Source: an uncultured Eubacteriales bacterium (GTDB lineage Bacteria > Bacillota > Clostridia > Christensenellales > CAG-138). Taken from it: DNA of 64,000 bases. The DNA lies in the NCBI GenBank assembly GCA_900544555.1, contig UQWD01000002.1, positions 131,932-195,931 of the forward strand, given 5' to 3'. Under the pieces are notes generated by a model. It worked only from the letters and a program-made list of their open reading frames with translations, did not search any database and was not told the origin of the DNA. Shown here one piece after another: positions 7,906-17,157 of the stretch; the first letter of the stretch is position 1; the number at the start of each line of letters is the position of its first letter. Both the position numbers and the translations under genes were made by a program.

Positions 7906-8331
7906 ATGAATAAAGCTATTCTTATCGGTAACCTCACAAGGGATCCGGAATTACGCACAACGCCCTCGGGCGTATCGGTCTGCACATTTTCCATCGCCGT
8001 TTCCAGAAGGTTTCAAAACCAGGCGGGCGAGCGGCTTACCGATTATTTTAACATTGTAGCCTGGCGGCAGCTTGGCGAAACCTGCGGGCGTTACCTCGCT
8101 AAGGGGCGAAAAGTAAGCGTAATTGGCGAGATACAAAACCGCAGCTATGATGGCAAGGATGGCCAAAAGCGATATATTACCGAAATTATAGCGGATGAGG
8201 TTGAATTCCTTACCCCGCGCGGAGAGGGAGCGGCAGCGCCGCCGCCTTCCGCGCCGCCGGCAGCGTCCCCGGGCTTGCCCTTGGATGCGGAAGGCTTTAC
8301 GGATATTGACGAGGATGAACTGCCCTTTTAA
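7906..8331 (+). CDS. ssb: single-stranded DNA-binding protein
   Basis: A 141-residue SSB with an N-terminal OB fold (MNKAILIGNLTRDPELR..., FNIVAWRQLGE, YITEIIADEVEFL), a Pro/Ala-rich linker at about 105-127 and the acidic C-terminal tip DIDEDELPF that recruits replication and repair proteins. Shorter than the ~170-residue Bacillus SsbA, because of a short linker. It lies between rpsF and rpsR as usual. Confidence 0.96.
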   Translation: MNKAILIGNLTRDPELRTTPSGVSVCTFSIAVSRRFQNQAGERLTDYFNIVAWRQLGETCGRYLAKGRKVSVIGEIQNRSYDGKDGQKRYITEIIADEVEFLTPRGEGAAAPPPSAPPAASPGLPLDAEGFTDIDEDELPF

Positions 8332-8377
8332 GGGGCGTCACGCCTCCTTTAAAGCATTTTAGAGAGGAGTTGTGGAA

Positions 8378-8620
8378 ATGGAAGAGCGCAAAGCAAGGCC
8401 AAGGCCGCGCAAGGGCAGACGTAAGGTTTGCGGTTTCTGCGTGGATAAGGTCGAGCATATTGATTATAAGGATGTTGTCCGCCTGCGTAAGTACGTTACG
8501 GAGCGCGGCAAAATCATGCCCCGCCGTATGAGCGGTGTGTGCGCGAAGCATCAGCGCGGCCTCGCGGTGGCCATCAAACGCGCCCGGATAGTAGCCCTGC
8601 TGCCTTACGTAGCGGACTAA
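8378..8620 (+). CDS. rpsR: 30S ribosomal protein bS18
   Basis: An 80-residue bS18. It retains a zinc-ribbon-like set of cysteines (VCGFC near the start and GVCAKHQR downstream), so it is the C+ paralogue type. Core sequence DYKDVVRLRKYVTERGKIMPRRMSG is diagnostic. The ATG at 8378 sits 8 nt after GGAG, while the GTG at 8372 is too close to it. Confidence 0.96.
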   Translation: MEERKARPRPRKGRRKVCGFCVDKVEHIDYKDVVRLRKYVTERGKIMPRRMSGVCAKHQRGLAVAIKRARIVALLPYVAD

Positions 8621-8643
8621 CAATTTAATCATAGAGGACGTTG

Positions 8644-8680
8644 GCAGGCGCTTCGCAGTGATTAGGGGCGCCTTTTTTGC
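8644..8680 (+). terminator. intrinsic terminator after rpsR
   Basis: AGGCGC pairs with GCGCCT around a ~16-nt loop and is followed by TTTTTT at about 8672-8677, ending the rpsF operon. Confidence 0.6.
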
Positions 8681-8768
8681 ATAAAGGCAAAGCAAGCGTC
8701 CCGAATTCCGGAGGGAAGCGGGCCTGCTCTATGTTCGGCCTTAAGGCATTAATTCCGCGCTGGTTTTT

Positions 8769-8798
8769 TTGACAAAATACCCGTTCAAGCTTTACAAT
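8769..8798 (+). promoter_or_regulatory. promoter of the yybS-gdpP-rplI-dnaB cluster
   Basis: Consensus TTGACA (8769-8774) and TACAAT (8793-8798) with an 18-nt spacer, about 37 nt before the yybS start. Confidence 0.7.
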
Positions 8799-8835
8799 AA
8801 ACATGTAATAAGCATGTTTCTCGGAGGAAAACAAA

Positions 8836-9816
8836 ATGAGGCGGAACAGTACATTATTAGGCTTTATGCTCTGCGCCGTATGCAGCGCGTGCGTATGGAT
8901 GGGCTTTAATTTTATCCCGGCCTTATTTTTGTTCATGCCCGCGCTTATCGCCTTTATCGGGCTGCGCTTTAGTACGCTGTATTTTATTGCCGCCGCCGCG
9001 TTTACCGCCGTTAGCGCGTATTTTAACGCGCCGGGCGTTTGGGAGGGCGCGGGCGTTATCGTTATGGCGCTGATACCCGGTTATTTGATTATGACGCTGC
9101 TTCGTCGCCGACGGCCTTACCGGACGGCGGTTTGCGCGGCCGCAGCCGGGTCGGCGGCGGGGATGTATTGCGCGCTTTGCGTACCATCGCTAATCGCGTA
9201 CGCCAACCCGTTCGCGGCGCTTGAGAACAGCGTTGAGGAGATTATGCAAGGTGCCGCGGCCTTGCTTCAATATACCGATCCCTCCGCTGTGATGGACGAG
9301 GCGTTTATGAGCGATTTAGCCTCTCTCATACCGGATATGTTTATGCCGGGCCTAATCGTATCCGCCCTGGCGTCGGGGCTGGCGTGCGTGGTTATATGCC
9401 GCGCGCTCATGCTTAAAACCCGGTACGCCGGCGGCCTTAAGCCCATGGCGCGCTTTAGGATGTGGCGGCTTACAAAATCATTTTGCATCGGCTGCCTCGT
9501 GCTCTTTGCGGGCGCGCTGATTGTGCTTTACTCCGAAATCAACGGCGCATACGGCATTTGGAATACGGTCCTGACCATTATTATTCTGCCGTTTGCCCTT
9601 CAGGGGATCTCTTACCAGATATTCATACAACAGGTTCGCAAGCCCCCGCTGTGGGCTAAGCTCATGTTTTGGGCGCCTATCGCGCTTTTGTTCCCTGTCA
9701 GCCTTCTGCTGCTGGCGGCGCTTGGGCTGATTGAGCAGGCCCGCCATCTGCGGGCCAGAATATTGGCCGTTATGGAAAAGGAATCCCGCACGGGCGGAAA
9801 GGATGGTCGCGATTAA
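8836..9816 (+). CDS. yybS: YybS family (DUF2232) membrane protein
   Basis: A 326-residue protein with about eight hydrophobic segments, matching the YybS/DUF2232 family by length, topology and position immediately upstream of gdpP. Its function is not established; some members resemble the S component of ECF-type transporters in topology. GGAGGAAAACAAA precedes the ATG. Its stop overlaps the gdpP start (TAATG), so the two are translationally coupled. Confidence 0.85.
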   Translation: MRRNSTLLGFMLCAVCSACVWMGFNFIPALFLFMPALIAFIGLRFSTLYFIAAAAFTAVSAYFNAPGVWEGAGVIVMALIPGYLIMTLLRRRRPYRTAVCAAAAGSAAGMYCALCVPSLIAYANPFAALENSVEEIMQGAAALLQYTDPSAVMDEAFMSDLASLIPDMFMPGLIVSALASGLACVVICRALMLKTRYAGGLKPMARFRMWRLTKSFCIGCLVLFAGALIVLYSEINGAYGIWNTVLTIIILPFALQGISYQIFIQQVRKPPLWAKLMFWAPIALLFPVSLLLLAALGLIEQARHLRARILAVMEKESRTGGKDGRD

Positions 9817-11774
9817 TGATGAAAGCACCGTTAAAAGCGCTGATACCCGTATTGGCCGCGTTTCTCGCCATAGCCGTTTACATGGCGGCGCAGCGTAATT
9901 TCTTATACGCCGCAGTAATACTCGGCGTGGGAATCGTCCTTAGTGCGGTCAGCGCCGCCGTGCTTATAAGGTATCATAAGCGCCTGTGCGCTCAGATGGA
10001 CGATGTATTTAACAACAACGCCATGTCCGCGTTCAATCTTATCAACTCTGTCGGGGTGCCGTGCCTACTCATCGATCAGGACGGGCGGATCATTTGGCGC
10101 AACGAATCCTTTGCCTCCATGTCGGACGCGAAGGACGTTTTGCAACTGATGCCGGGTTATGACAGCCGGTATCCGCCGAAGAACAGCGTAGCCGAGGTTT
10201 CCGGCAGGCATTTTCAGGTGGTAAGCGCGCCGGTTGCGCGCGCGTCCGGCAAATCAAGGCGCATCACGTTTCAATATTGGCTTGACAGGACCGAGGCGCA
10301 GCATTATTCGCGCCTGTATGAGGAACAAATGCCCACGGTCGCTCTCATCTATGCGGATAACTATGACGAGCTTGCGTCCGACAAGCAGTTTCACCGAAAC
10401 GCCGTGCTGTCGGAGGTGGAGAAGTGCGTGAGCGAGTTTGTAGCCACGGTTGAGGGCGCGTACCGCCGCTACGACAATACGCGGTTCTTCATCGTTTTTG
10501 AAGCAAAATACCTGGCCGAGCTTGAAAAGCAGCGGTTTAAGCTGCTGGACAGGGTGCGTACAATCGAAACAGGCACGCCTCAATCCGTCACGCTGTCCAT
10601 CGCGGTGGGAGCGGCCAGCCGAATCGCTCAGTCCGACGAATCGGCAAGGCAGGCTATGGAGTTGGCGCTTGGGCGCGGAGGCGATCAGGCCGTGGTTAAG
10701 CGGGGAACGGGATACGCCTTCTACGGCGGAAGGCGGCAGGTAACCACCCGGCATTCGCGCGTTAAAACTAGGTTGTTCGCCAAAGCGCTCAGGCAGTTGA
10801 TGGAAACCTCCAACGACGTTTTCATCATGGGGCATCGGCATCCGGATATGGACTGCATGGGAGCGGCGCTCGGCCTTATCCGCTGCGCGAGAATCGCGGG
10901 TAAGCACGCGCGCCTTATCCTGGAGGAGGGCAATCCGACAATAGACAGCGTGCTGAGCGCGATGCAGCAGAACGTGCAATACCACGAATGCGTGTGTACC
11001 CCGGATCAGGCAGGCCAGCTAATGCATGCCGGTTCTGTTCTGATCATCGTTGATACGCAGCGCGCTAGCTCAATCGTCGCGCCGAGCCTGTATGACAACG
11101 CGTCTAAAACCGTGATTATCGATCATCATCGGAGGCCGGTGGATTCTTTGCAGAACCCAACGCTCAGCTATCTTGAAGCAGGCGCGTCGTCGGCCAGCGA
11201 GATGGTATCCGAGGTTCTTCAATATTTTGACGATAATCCCAAACCCAACTCTTTTGAGTGCGACGCGTTGCTGGCCGGCATTATGCTCGATACAAAGCAG
11301 TTCGCATATAACACGGGTACCCGCACGTTTGAAGCCGCGAGCTATCTTAGGCGAAACGGAGCGGATACGGGTATTATAAAAAAAATGTTTCAGGACGACC
11401 GGGAAATGTTCCTCAATAGAGCGCGCGTGGTGGAAAGCGCGCAGATCCTCAGCGGCGGAATTGCACTGGCCGTCTGCCCCGACGGTATGCCGAACGCCGC
11501 GCTATTAGCGGCTCAGGCCGCGGACGCGCTCATCACCATCAAGGGCATCACCGCGTCGTTCGTGATGGCTCAAATACAGGGGCAGGGGAGCGACATATCC
11601 ATCAGCGGCCGCAGCCTGGGGCAAATCAACGTTCAACTGATACTTGAGCGTATCGGCGGCGGCGGCCACCTGACAATGGCCGGCGCGCAATTAAAGGATA
11701 TCTCCATGAGCGAGGCTGTTTCTCAGCTCAGACAAAGTATTCAAGCATATTTAAAGGAGGCAGATAAGAAATGA
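9816..11774 (+). CDS. gdpP: cyclic-di-AMP phosphodiesterase GdpP
   Basis: A 652-residue GdpP of full family length. Two N-terminal membrane helices (about 8-55) are followed by a PAS-like region (about 75-140), a degenerate GGDEF domain (about 170-300), a DHH domain with GHRHPDMDCMGAA near 339-351 and IDHHRR near 434, and a DHHA1 domain ending with GGGGHLTMAGAQ near 613. It hydrolyses c-di-AMP to pApA at the membrane, controlling potassium, osmotic and cell-wall homeostasis. The position of HRHPDMD is the usual GHKxPDMD metal site with Arg replacing Lys. A second ATG at 9819 is equally possible. A c-di-AMP receptor gene (darA) lies at 39213-39539. Confidence 0.95.
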   Translation: MMKAPLKALIPVLAAFLAIAVYMAAQRNFLYAAVILGVGIVLSAVSAAVLIRYHKRLCAQMDDVFNNNAMSAFNLINSVGVPCLLIDQDGRIIWRNESFASMSDAKDVLQLMPGYDSRYPPKNSVAEVSGRHFQVVSAPVARASGKSRRITFQYWLDRTEAQHYSRLYEEQMPTVALIYADNYDELASDKQFHRNAVLSEVEKCVSEFVATVEGAYRRYDNTRFFIVFEAKYLAELEKQRFKLLDRVRTIETGTPQSVTLSIAVGAASRIAQSDESARQAMELALGRGGDQAVVKRGTGYAFYGGRRQVTTRHSRVKTRLFAKALRQLMETSNDVFIMGHRHPDMDCMGAALGLIRCARIAGKHARLILEEGNPTIDSVLSAMQQNVQYHECVCTPDQAGQLMHAGSVLIIVDTQRASSIVAPSLYDNASKTVIIDHHRRPVDSLQNPTLSYLEAGASSASEMVSEVLQYFDDNPKPNSFECDALLAGIMLDTKQFAYNTGTRTFEAASYLRRNGADTGIIKKMFQDDREMFLNRARVVESAQILSGGIALAVCPDGMPNAALLAAQAADALITIKGITASFVMAQIQGQGSDISISGRSLGQINVQLILERIGGGGHLTMAGAQLKDISMSEAVSQLRQSIQAYLKEADKK

Positions 11775-12223
11775 AGGTAATGCTTAAGCAGGATGTAAAA
11801 GGGGCCGGCAAGGCGGGTGAGATCGTAAACGTAAGCGACGGTTACGCGCGCAACTTTCTGATACCCAAAGATCTGGCCGTTCCGGCGGACGCGCAGATTA
11901 TCAACGCGGCTAACATAAAAAAGGGCGCTGAAGCCCACAAGAAAGCCATGCAGCGCCAGAACGCCCGCGCGCTCGCGGACAGCATGAGCGGGCTTACCGT
12001 TAAGGTTTTTGCCAAGTCGGGAGAAAACGGGAAGCTGTTCGGCTCCATCACCGCAAAGGAAATTTCCGACGCGCTTCTGGCGCAATACGATATTCAGGTT
12101 GACAAAAAGAAAATCCAGCTGAGCGAGCCGATAAAATCCATCGGCGTAACCGAGGTATCGGCACATATGTACGAGCGCACCGACGCGAAATTCAAGGTAG
12201 AGGTTTTACCGCTGGAAGAGTAA
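11771..12223 (+). CDS. rplI: 50S ribosomal protein bL9
   Basis: A 150-residue bL9 of standard length: N-terminal RNA-binding domain (MKVMLKQDVKGAGKAGEIVNVSDGYARNFLIPK), long connecting helix, and C-terminal domain containing GKLFGSITAKEI. It overlaps the gdpP end by 4 nt and has the ribosome binding site AAAGGAGG inside gdpP. Confidence 0.97.
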   Translation: MKVMLKQDVKGAGKAGEIVNVSDGYARNFLIPKDLAVPADAQIINAANIKKGAEAHKKAMQRQNARALADSMSGLTVKVFAKSGENGKLFGSITAKEISDALLAQYDIQVDKKKIQLSEPIKSIGVTEVSAHMYERTDAKFKVEVLPLEE

Positions 12224-12286
12224 TTTGCTTTGGCCGCGCCTTGCTATGCCGGCCGGAAGAAGCTGATTGAAGGGATGGTATGAAGC

Positions 12287-13615
12287 ATGGAACAACCGCC
12301 GGCGGCACGCACGCTCCCGCATAGCGTGGAAGCGGAAAAATCAGTGCTTGGCAGCATGCTTATGGACAGGAACGCGCTGGAATTAGCTTTGGAGGCGCTT
12401 AATAAGCATGATTTTTACCTGCCTGCGCACCAGGATATATTTGAGGCGGCCGTCGGGCTTTACAACGGGAATAGCAGCGTGGACAGCGTTACGCTTATCA
12501 GCGCCCTCCAGCGCTCCGGCCGCCTGGAGAACGTCGGCGGGGCGGCCTATATCACGGGGCTTGCCGCGTTCATGCCGTCCGCCGCCAACTGCTCTCATTA
12601 TATCGCCATTGTTGAGGAAAACAGCATCTTCCGCCAGCTTATACGCGCGGGCGGCGAAATAGCCAATGATGGTCTAAACAGGGAAAAACCCCTTGAGCAG
12701 CAGCTGAACGACGCGGAGCGCCGCATATTCGATATTTCCATGAAAAAAGGCGGGGATACGCTCCTTCCGATTCAGGACGTCGTATTTGCAAGCTATAACC
12801 GTATCGGCGAAATCGCCAACCTTAAAGGCGCGCTTACAGGCGTTCCTACGGGCTTCGCGGATCTGGACAAACTGACCTCCGGCATGCAGAAAAGCGACCT
12901 GATTATCATAGCGGCGCGCCCGTCGATGGGAAAAACGTCGCTCGCCATGAATATCGCCGCCAACGCATCAATAAGGTATGGAAAAACCACCGTTATCTTC
13001 AGCCTTGAAATGTCCCGTGAACAGCTTGTGATGCGCATGCTCTGCTCAGAGGCTCAGGTTGGCATGCAAAAGGTCAAAACAGGTCAGGTGACGGAGAACG
13101 ACTATCTTCGTTTCGTAGAGGCGCTCGATCCGCTTGCGAAGGCTAAAATATTTATTGACGATACGGCCGGCGCTTCCGTTCCGGAGATAAGATCCAAATG
13201 CCGAAGATTGAAGGCTCAGCACGGGCTGGATATGATCGTGATTGATTACCTTCAGCTTATGCAGGCTACTAAAAAATCGGACAGCCGCGTTCAGGAGGTA
13301 TCCGAGATAACCAGGGCCATGAAGATTCTCGCGCGTGAACTCAATGTGCCCATACTTCTTCTGTCGCAGCTTTCACGCGGCCCTGAGCAGCGAAAGGAGC
13401 ACAGGCCCATCATGGCGGATCTGCGCGAAAGCGGCGCGATTGAGCAGGACGCGGATATTATTATGATGATATACCGCCCTGCCGTGTATGGGGAGAGCGA
13501 CGACAACGTCACGGAAATAATACTTGCCAAGCACCGAAACGGCCCTACGGCAACGGTTGAACTTGCATGGTTGGATGAATATACGAAGTTCTGCGATCTG
13601 GCAAAGGATTACTGA
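12287..13615 (+). CDS. dnaB: replicative DNA helicase DnaB (DnaC of Bacillus)
   Basis: A 442-residue hexameric 5'-3' helicase. The N-terminal domain begins PHSVEAEKSVLGSML, followed by a linker and a RecA-like domain with Walker A ARPSMGKTS (about 210-218), Walker B VIDYLQLM, and the C-terminal motifs LSQLSRGPEQR and SGAIEQDAD. It unwinds DNA at the fork and interacts with primase. The order gdpP-rplI-dnaB is conserved in Bacillota. Confidence 0.97.
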   Translation: MEQPPAARTLPHSVEAEKSVLGSMLMDRNALELALEALNKHDFYLPAHQDIFEAAVGLYNGNSSVDSVTLISALQRSGRLENVGGAAYITGLAAFMPSAANCSHYIAIVEENSIFRQLIRAGGEIANDGLNREKPLEQQLNDAERRIFDISMKKGGDTLLPIQDVVFASYNRIGEIANLKGALTGVPTGFADLDKLTSGMQKSDLIIIAARPSMGKTSLAMNIAANASIRYGKTTVIFSLEMSREQLVMRMLCSEAQVGMQKVKTGQVTENDYLRFVEALDPLAKAKIFIDDTAGASVPEIRSKCRRLKAQHGLDMIVIDYLQLMQATKKSDSRVQEVSEITRAMKILARELNVPILLLSQLSRGPEQRKEHRPIMADLRESGAIEQDADIIMMIYRPAVYGESDDNVTEIILAKHRNGPTATVELAWLDEYTKFCDLAKDY

Positions 13616-14199
13616 TAAACCGCTTCGCCTTTTTTGCGCTTCGCGCGTCAACGGTATAATGAACCGGTTAAAGAGGGCATGCTGGGATTTAGCATATAAA
13701 GGCGCTTGCCTACTATCCATCTACTTACCCGACAGCCTATCTTGCTTCTCTTGAGATAAAAGCCGCAGCTTCCCGTGAACGGGGTTGCTTGCTGGATATT
13801 GAACCGGGGATTATTACCCGCATATGAGATGCTTTATGCAAGCTAAAATCGGTAAAAGACTAGTTCACGGGAGTGGCACTTTAAATATGGCGACTGGGCA
13901 GTCTGGCTGTAAATCCCGAGGTACTAAAAACTCCATTTGTAAGGTTAAAAACGAGTGCCTGTGGCCTAGATTATTATATCGACGCTTTTGTTTTAAATCA
14001 TGTATTATGGATATGGTATTTAAGCGGTAGTTTATGTGAACTATACGGAGAGGTATACCATGCGTTGTTAAGCTGTTCGCGATTGAAATCACTGCTCTTA
14101 TCGGCTTTCGCTCAGTTTATGCATGAACATATGCTTTTTTGATACAGGCGCTTTCCGACCGAAAAACATAATCCGCCTATGCCTATTGCAGGATAAAGC
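13616..14199. other. intergenic region with a nested inverted repeat, possible structured RNA or mobile-element remnant
   Basis: No credible protein. TCCCGTGAAC (13771-13780) is the exact reverse complement of GTTCACGGGA (13863-13872), and inside that pair GCTTGC (13787-13792) complements GCAAGC (13838-13843). A short local hairpin CCCGT/ACGGG at 13772-13783 competes with the outer stem. The sequence to about 13975 has the look of the non-coding right end of an IS200/IS605-type element, but no transposase or TnpB is present, so this is only a suggestion. Confidence 0.3.
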
Positions 14200-14237
14200 A
14201 GCGGCATGGCCTAAATAAAGGCCATGCCGCTGCCGTC
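14200..14237 (-). terminator. strong intrinsic terminator
   Basis: A near-perfect 14-bp stem (GCAGCGGCATGGCC / GGCCATGCCGCTGC) with an 8-nt loop lies about 65 nt beyond the stop of the thioredoxin-domain surface protein, with CTTTAT following on the minus strand. Confidence 0.7.
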
Positions 14238-14299
14238 CTAATCCGCCGTGGATGGGGTACGCCCATTAAACGATACGGGCTGTTGTCTACATTACAGTC

Positions 14300-15943
14300 T
14301 TATCTTCTTTTTCTCCGAATTACAGCCGCTGTTGAACCGATGGCGGCAAAAGCGGCGCCTATCAGGGCAAAGCTAACGCCGCCGGCTTTAGGAGGATCAC
14401 TGGGATCTTCTCCGCCGGGCGTGGGCGTGGGCTGTTCAGGCGCGGGCGTGGGCTGCTCCGGCGTGGGCGTGGGCTGCCCCGGCGTGGGTGTGGGCTGCTC
14501 CGGCGTGGGTGTGGGCTGCTCCGGCTCAACATACTCCCAGGTTACATTTTCGTACTCCGCGCAGAAAGCGTCAACATCCTCAGGCGTACCGTAAACATTG
14601 ATTAGCATATTCGGATAATGTTCATCCACATTGTATTCCTGATCGATGTATATCTGGATATCGCTATAGCAGTTGCCGGTCGTATTTAAGGAATCGATCT
14701 CGCTCGAATAGATATAGTAGCCGTTCTCATAGGGCAAATCGCTGAAATACTTTGGAGTCCACCAGTCAAACGGGTTCTGGATATAACACCTGTCCAGATC
14801 AACGCCTTCGGGTATGGCTATGCCTATGGTGACGATATTGTCCTGATTATTGGCAATATAATATTTGTCCGCCGCTTCAAAATAGATCTCTCCGTTGATG
14901 GCGATTTCAACCGCGGGGTCGAACACCTTAACGTCAAAGGTGGTTACCGGAGGCTCCGGCGTAGGCACGGGTTCATCTCCGTCGCTCACATAAACGTTAT
15001 CAATATAAATTGCGTCTTCATTATCATCCGCCGCCTCGTCCTTTTCATAGGTCCAGGTAAAGGTGTAAGAGCCGGTTTCCGGGGCGGTGAACTCGTATGT
15101 CGTCCAATCGATTATGCCGGAATGCTCCAGTACCTGAACGCCATTTACCAGGAAGCGCATGAAATCATACCCCTCCTCTGTGCTTACGCGGTAGTCGAAA
15201 GACAGGCTTTGACCGGCATTGAGCTGAACCGTCGTGGTAACCGTGCTTTCCAAATCCCCTATATACTTGTTGCCGCTCATGCCTACGTATCTGTCGCCGT
15301 CCTGAACGGCTTTAAACCCAAACCAGCCTTCAAAATCGGTCGCGAACTTTAGCGTACCGCCTTCAACGTTCATGGCCTCGTTCAGTTTCGCCTCCGCTTC
15401 AGGATCAATCCCCTCGGCCAAGCGTTCCTGCCAGCCAAGCGCCTTATTCTCGAACTCATCGTAGCTCAAGCCGCCGACAACCCATTCGAGTATGTTTCCT
15501 TCACTGTCGATAAAGAACGTGTTAGGAATGAACTGGCAGCTGTTAACCAAATCTACAAGCATCTGCGAGTCGTTAGCCACGATGGAGGGATAAGTAAGGC
15601 CGTACTGCTCGCTTATCTCAATGCCGCTCGCTATGGTGTTGTTGGAATCCACTCCAAACAGGCCCATAACGTTTATGCCCTGCGATTCATACGTGGCATA
15701 CATCTGCTGCAGATGCGGGAGCTCCTGCAGGCAGGGGCCGCACCAGACCGCCCAATGGTTGAGTATCGTTACGTCATATTCGCCGAATATTTCGCCGGTG
15801 TACTGGTTGCCATTGAGATCATTAGCGGTAAAACCGTACAGGTTGTCGACGACAAGCTTGGGATCCGTCTCGTCGGCGGAAGCCGGTATGGCGACCATAA
15901 GAATCATCAAAATCGCCAAAGCCAATGCAAACCTTTTTTTCAT
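14300..15943 (-). CDS. secreted surface protein with thioredoxin-like (TlpA/redoxin) domain and PPKAGG tail
   Basis: A 547-residue protein. A signal peptide (MKKRFALALAILMILMVAIPASA) leads to a TlpA/AhpC-TSA-like domain at about 30-175 with the redox motif WCGPC, DLNG early in the fold and IPNTFFID near its end. Next come a ~120-residue beta-rich module (about 210-330), a ~140-residue module (about 345-480) shared with the neighbouring 16228-17073 protein, a heptad Pro-Thr linker, PPKAGG (14378-14395), a hydrophobic stretch and RRKRR. The tail resembles a sortase sorting signal with an altered motif. It probably acts outside the membrane as a disulfide or redox-active surface protein. The ATG at 15943 has GGAGGA 7 nt upstream; the frame extends further to 15991 but without such a site. 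Confidence 0.85.
   Translation of the reverse strand: MKKRFALALAILMILMVAIPASADETDPKLVVDNLYGFTANDLNGNQYTGEIFGEYDVTILNHWAVWCGPCLQELPHLQQMYATYESQGINVMGLFGVDSNNTIASGIEISEQYGLTYPSIVANDSQMLVDLVNSCQFIPNTFFIDSEGNILEWVVGGLSYDEFENKALGWQERLAEGIDPEAEAKLNEAMNVEGGTLKFATDFEGWFGFKAVQDGDRYVGMSGNKYIGDLESTVTTTVQLNAGQSLSFDYRVSTEEGYDFMRFLVNGVQVLEHSGIIDWTTYEFTAPETGSYTFTWTYEKDEAADDNEDAIYIDNVYVSDGDEPVPTPEPPVTTFDVKVFDPAVEIAINGEIYFEAADKYYIANNQDNIVTIGIAIPEGVDLDRCYIQNPFDWWTPKYFSDLPYENGYYIYSSEIDSLNTTGNCYSDIQIYIDQEYNVDEHYPNMLINVYGTPEDVDAFCAEYENVTWEYVEPEQPTPTPEQPTPTPGQPTPTPEQPTPAPEQPTPTPGGEDPSDPPKAGGVSFALIGAAFAAIGSTAAVIRRKRR
14411..14525 (-). repeat. 21-bp tandem repeat coding for the PTPTPEQ linker (about 5 copies)
   Basis: In-frame tandem units encode PTPTPEQ/PTPTPGQ heptads between the last beta module and the PPKAGG tail. 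Units differ by only a few bases, so copy number probably varies by slippage. Confidence 0.85.
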
Positions 15944-16155
15944 TAGATCATCCTCCTTGAATACTTTTTCGTTCAATACATTCCCATCCATAACATAATT
16001 TAACGGTATTATAAATTTTGGTTCTCGTCAAGAGAATTTTCAATATAAATGCAAAATTTATTGTATAATCTGCGTGGATTATATAGTATTATTATGATGT
16101 ATAATAATTTCTTGACGATTCCCGTCGAGCGCACGCGCTGCTATTTATATAGAAA

Positions 16156-16190
16156 CAGAGCCGTATAGAAACCCTGTCTTTACGGCTCTG
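16156..16190 (-). terminator. intrinsic terminator of the 16228-17073 gene
   Basis: A perfect 10-bp stem (CAGAGCCGTA / TACGGCTCTG) with a 15-nt loop, followed on the minus strand by TTTCTATATA. It lies about 40 nt beyond the stop codon. Confidence 0.65.
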
Positions 16191-16227
16191 GCAGACATTT
16201 ACCTAGCTTTTATCTTAGTTTAGATAA

Positions 16228-17073
16228 TTATCCTCTTCTTTTCTTAATAACAATACCAGCGGCTCCGCACGCGGCGATAGCGGCGCCTGCCAAAGCGAAG
16301 CTTATACCGCCCGCCTTGGGAGGATCTTCGGGCTCCGGCGTAGGCGCGGGCTGTTCCGGCGTGGGCGTGGGATGCTCCGGCGTAGGCGCGGGCTGTTCCG
16401 GCGTGGGCGTGGGCTGCTCCGGCGTAGGCGTGGGCTGCTCCGGCGTGGGCGTGGGCTGTTCCGGCGTAGGCGTGGGCTGCTCCGGCGTAGGCGTGGGATC
16501 CCCGGGATCATCGATATACTCCCAGCCGGACCCTTCGAACTCCGAACAGAACGAGTCCGCGTCGTCCGGTGTGGCATAAACATTTATAATCATAGTCGGA
16601 TAATGCTCGTCTGGGTTATACTCCTGATCGACGTAAATCTGTACATCCGTAAAATTATACCCGGTCGTATAGATGGAATCTATCGGCCCGCTGTAAATGT
16701 AATAGCCGTTTTCATATGGAAGATCGGTAAAAAACACAGGCTGCCACCAATCATAAGCGGTTTGAATATAGCACCTGTCCAATGAAACTCCTTCCGGTAC
16801 AGCAACGCCCATGGTGAAAGTATCATCCTCGGTGTTGGCGATGTAATACTTATCCGCCGCGTTGAACCAGAGCTGACCCCATACGTCTATCTCCAACGCC
16901 GGGTCGTGTACGTCTACCGTGAAGTCGGACGACTTAACACCAGCGTTGATATGGCCGTCAGCCGAGTATCCCCTAGGCTCGGCAGCCGAAGTCTCGCGCT
17001 GTCCAGCCATAACCGGCATAGCAATCACAAGCGCCATGATGATTGCCAAGATCAATGCTAACCTCTTTTTCAC
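16228..17073 (-). CDS. secreted surface protein with PTPTPEQ linker and PPKAGG tail
   Basis: A 281-residue protein with a signal peptide (VKKRLALILAIIMALVIAMPVMAG), one ~140-residue module (about 45-185) and the same C-terminal layout as its neighbour: eight Pro-Thr heptads, PPKAGG (16306-16323), a hydrophobic stretch and KKRRG. The module shares long blocks with the 14300-15943 protein, including DPALEI, AADKYYIAN, DRCYIQ, DLPYENGYYIYS and QEYNPDEHYP, so the two are paralogues by partial duplication. I do not recognise the module. The GTG at 17073 is chosen because GGGAGGG lies 7 nt upstream. It has its own promoter and terminator. Confidence 0.82.
   Translation of the reverse strand: MKKRLALILAIIMALVIAMPVMAGQRETSAAEPRGYSADGHINAGVKSSDFTVDVHDPALEIDVWGQLWFNAADKYYIANTEDDTFTMGVAVPEGVSLDRCYIQTAYDWWQPVFFTDLPYENGYYIYSGPIDSIYTTGYNFTDVQIYVDQEYNPDEHYPTMIINVYATPDDADSFCSEFEGSGWEYIDDPGDPTPTPEQPTPTPEQPTPTPEQPTPTPEQPTPTPEQPAPTPEHPTPTPEQPAPTPEPEDPPKAGGISFALAGAAIAACGAAGIVIKKRRG
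16331..16500 (-). repeat. 21-bp tandem repeat coding for the PTPTPEQ linker (about 8 copies)
   Basis: Eight in-frame 21-bp units encode PTPTPEQ with PAPTPEH/PAPTPEQ variants. It is the longest such array among the two small surface proteins. Confidence 0.88.
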
Positions 17074-17128
17074 TTGATTACCCTCCCTTGATTTGATTTT
17101 GTTTGACAATAATTACAACATTAATTAT

Positions 17129-17157
17129 AATATACATTAGCATGAAAATAATGTCAA
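17129..17157 (-). promoter_or_regulatory. promoter of the 16228-17073 surface protein
   Basis: Minus-strand perfect TTGACA (17152-17157) and TATATT (17129-17134) with a 17-nt spacer, about 55 nt before the GTG start. Confidence 0.65.

Noticed and set aside
16316..16579. Regularly spaced short repeats that look like a CRISPR array
   Set aside because: The period is 21 bp with no unique spacers, and in frame on the minus strand it encodes the PTPTPEQ linker. It is a coding minisatellite.
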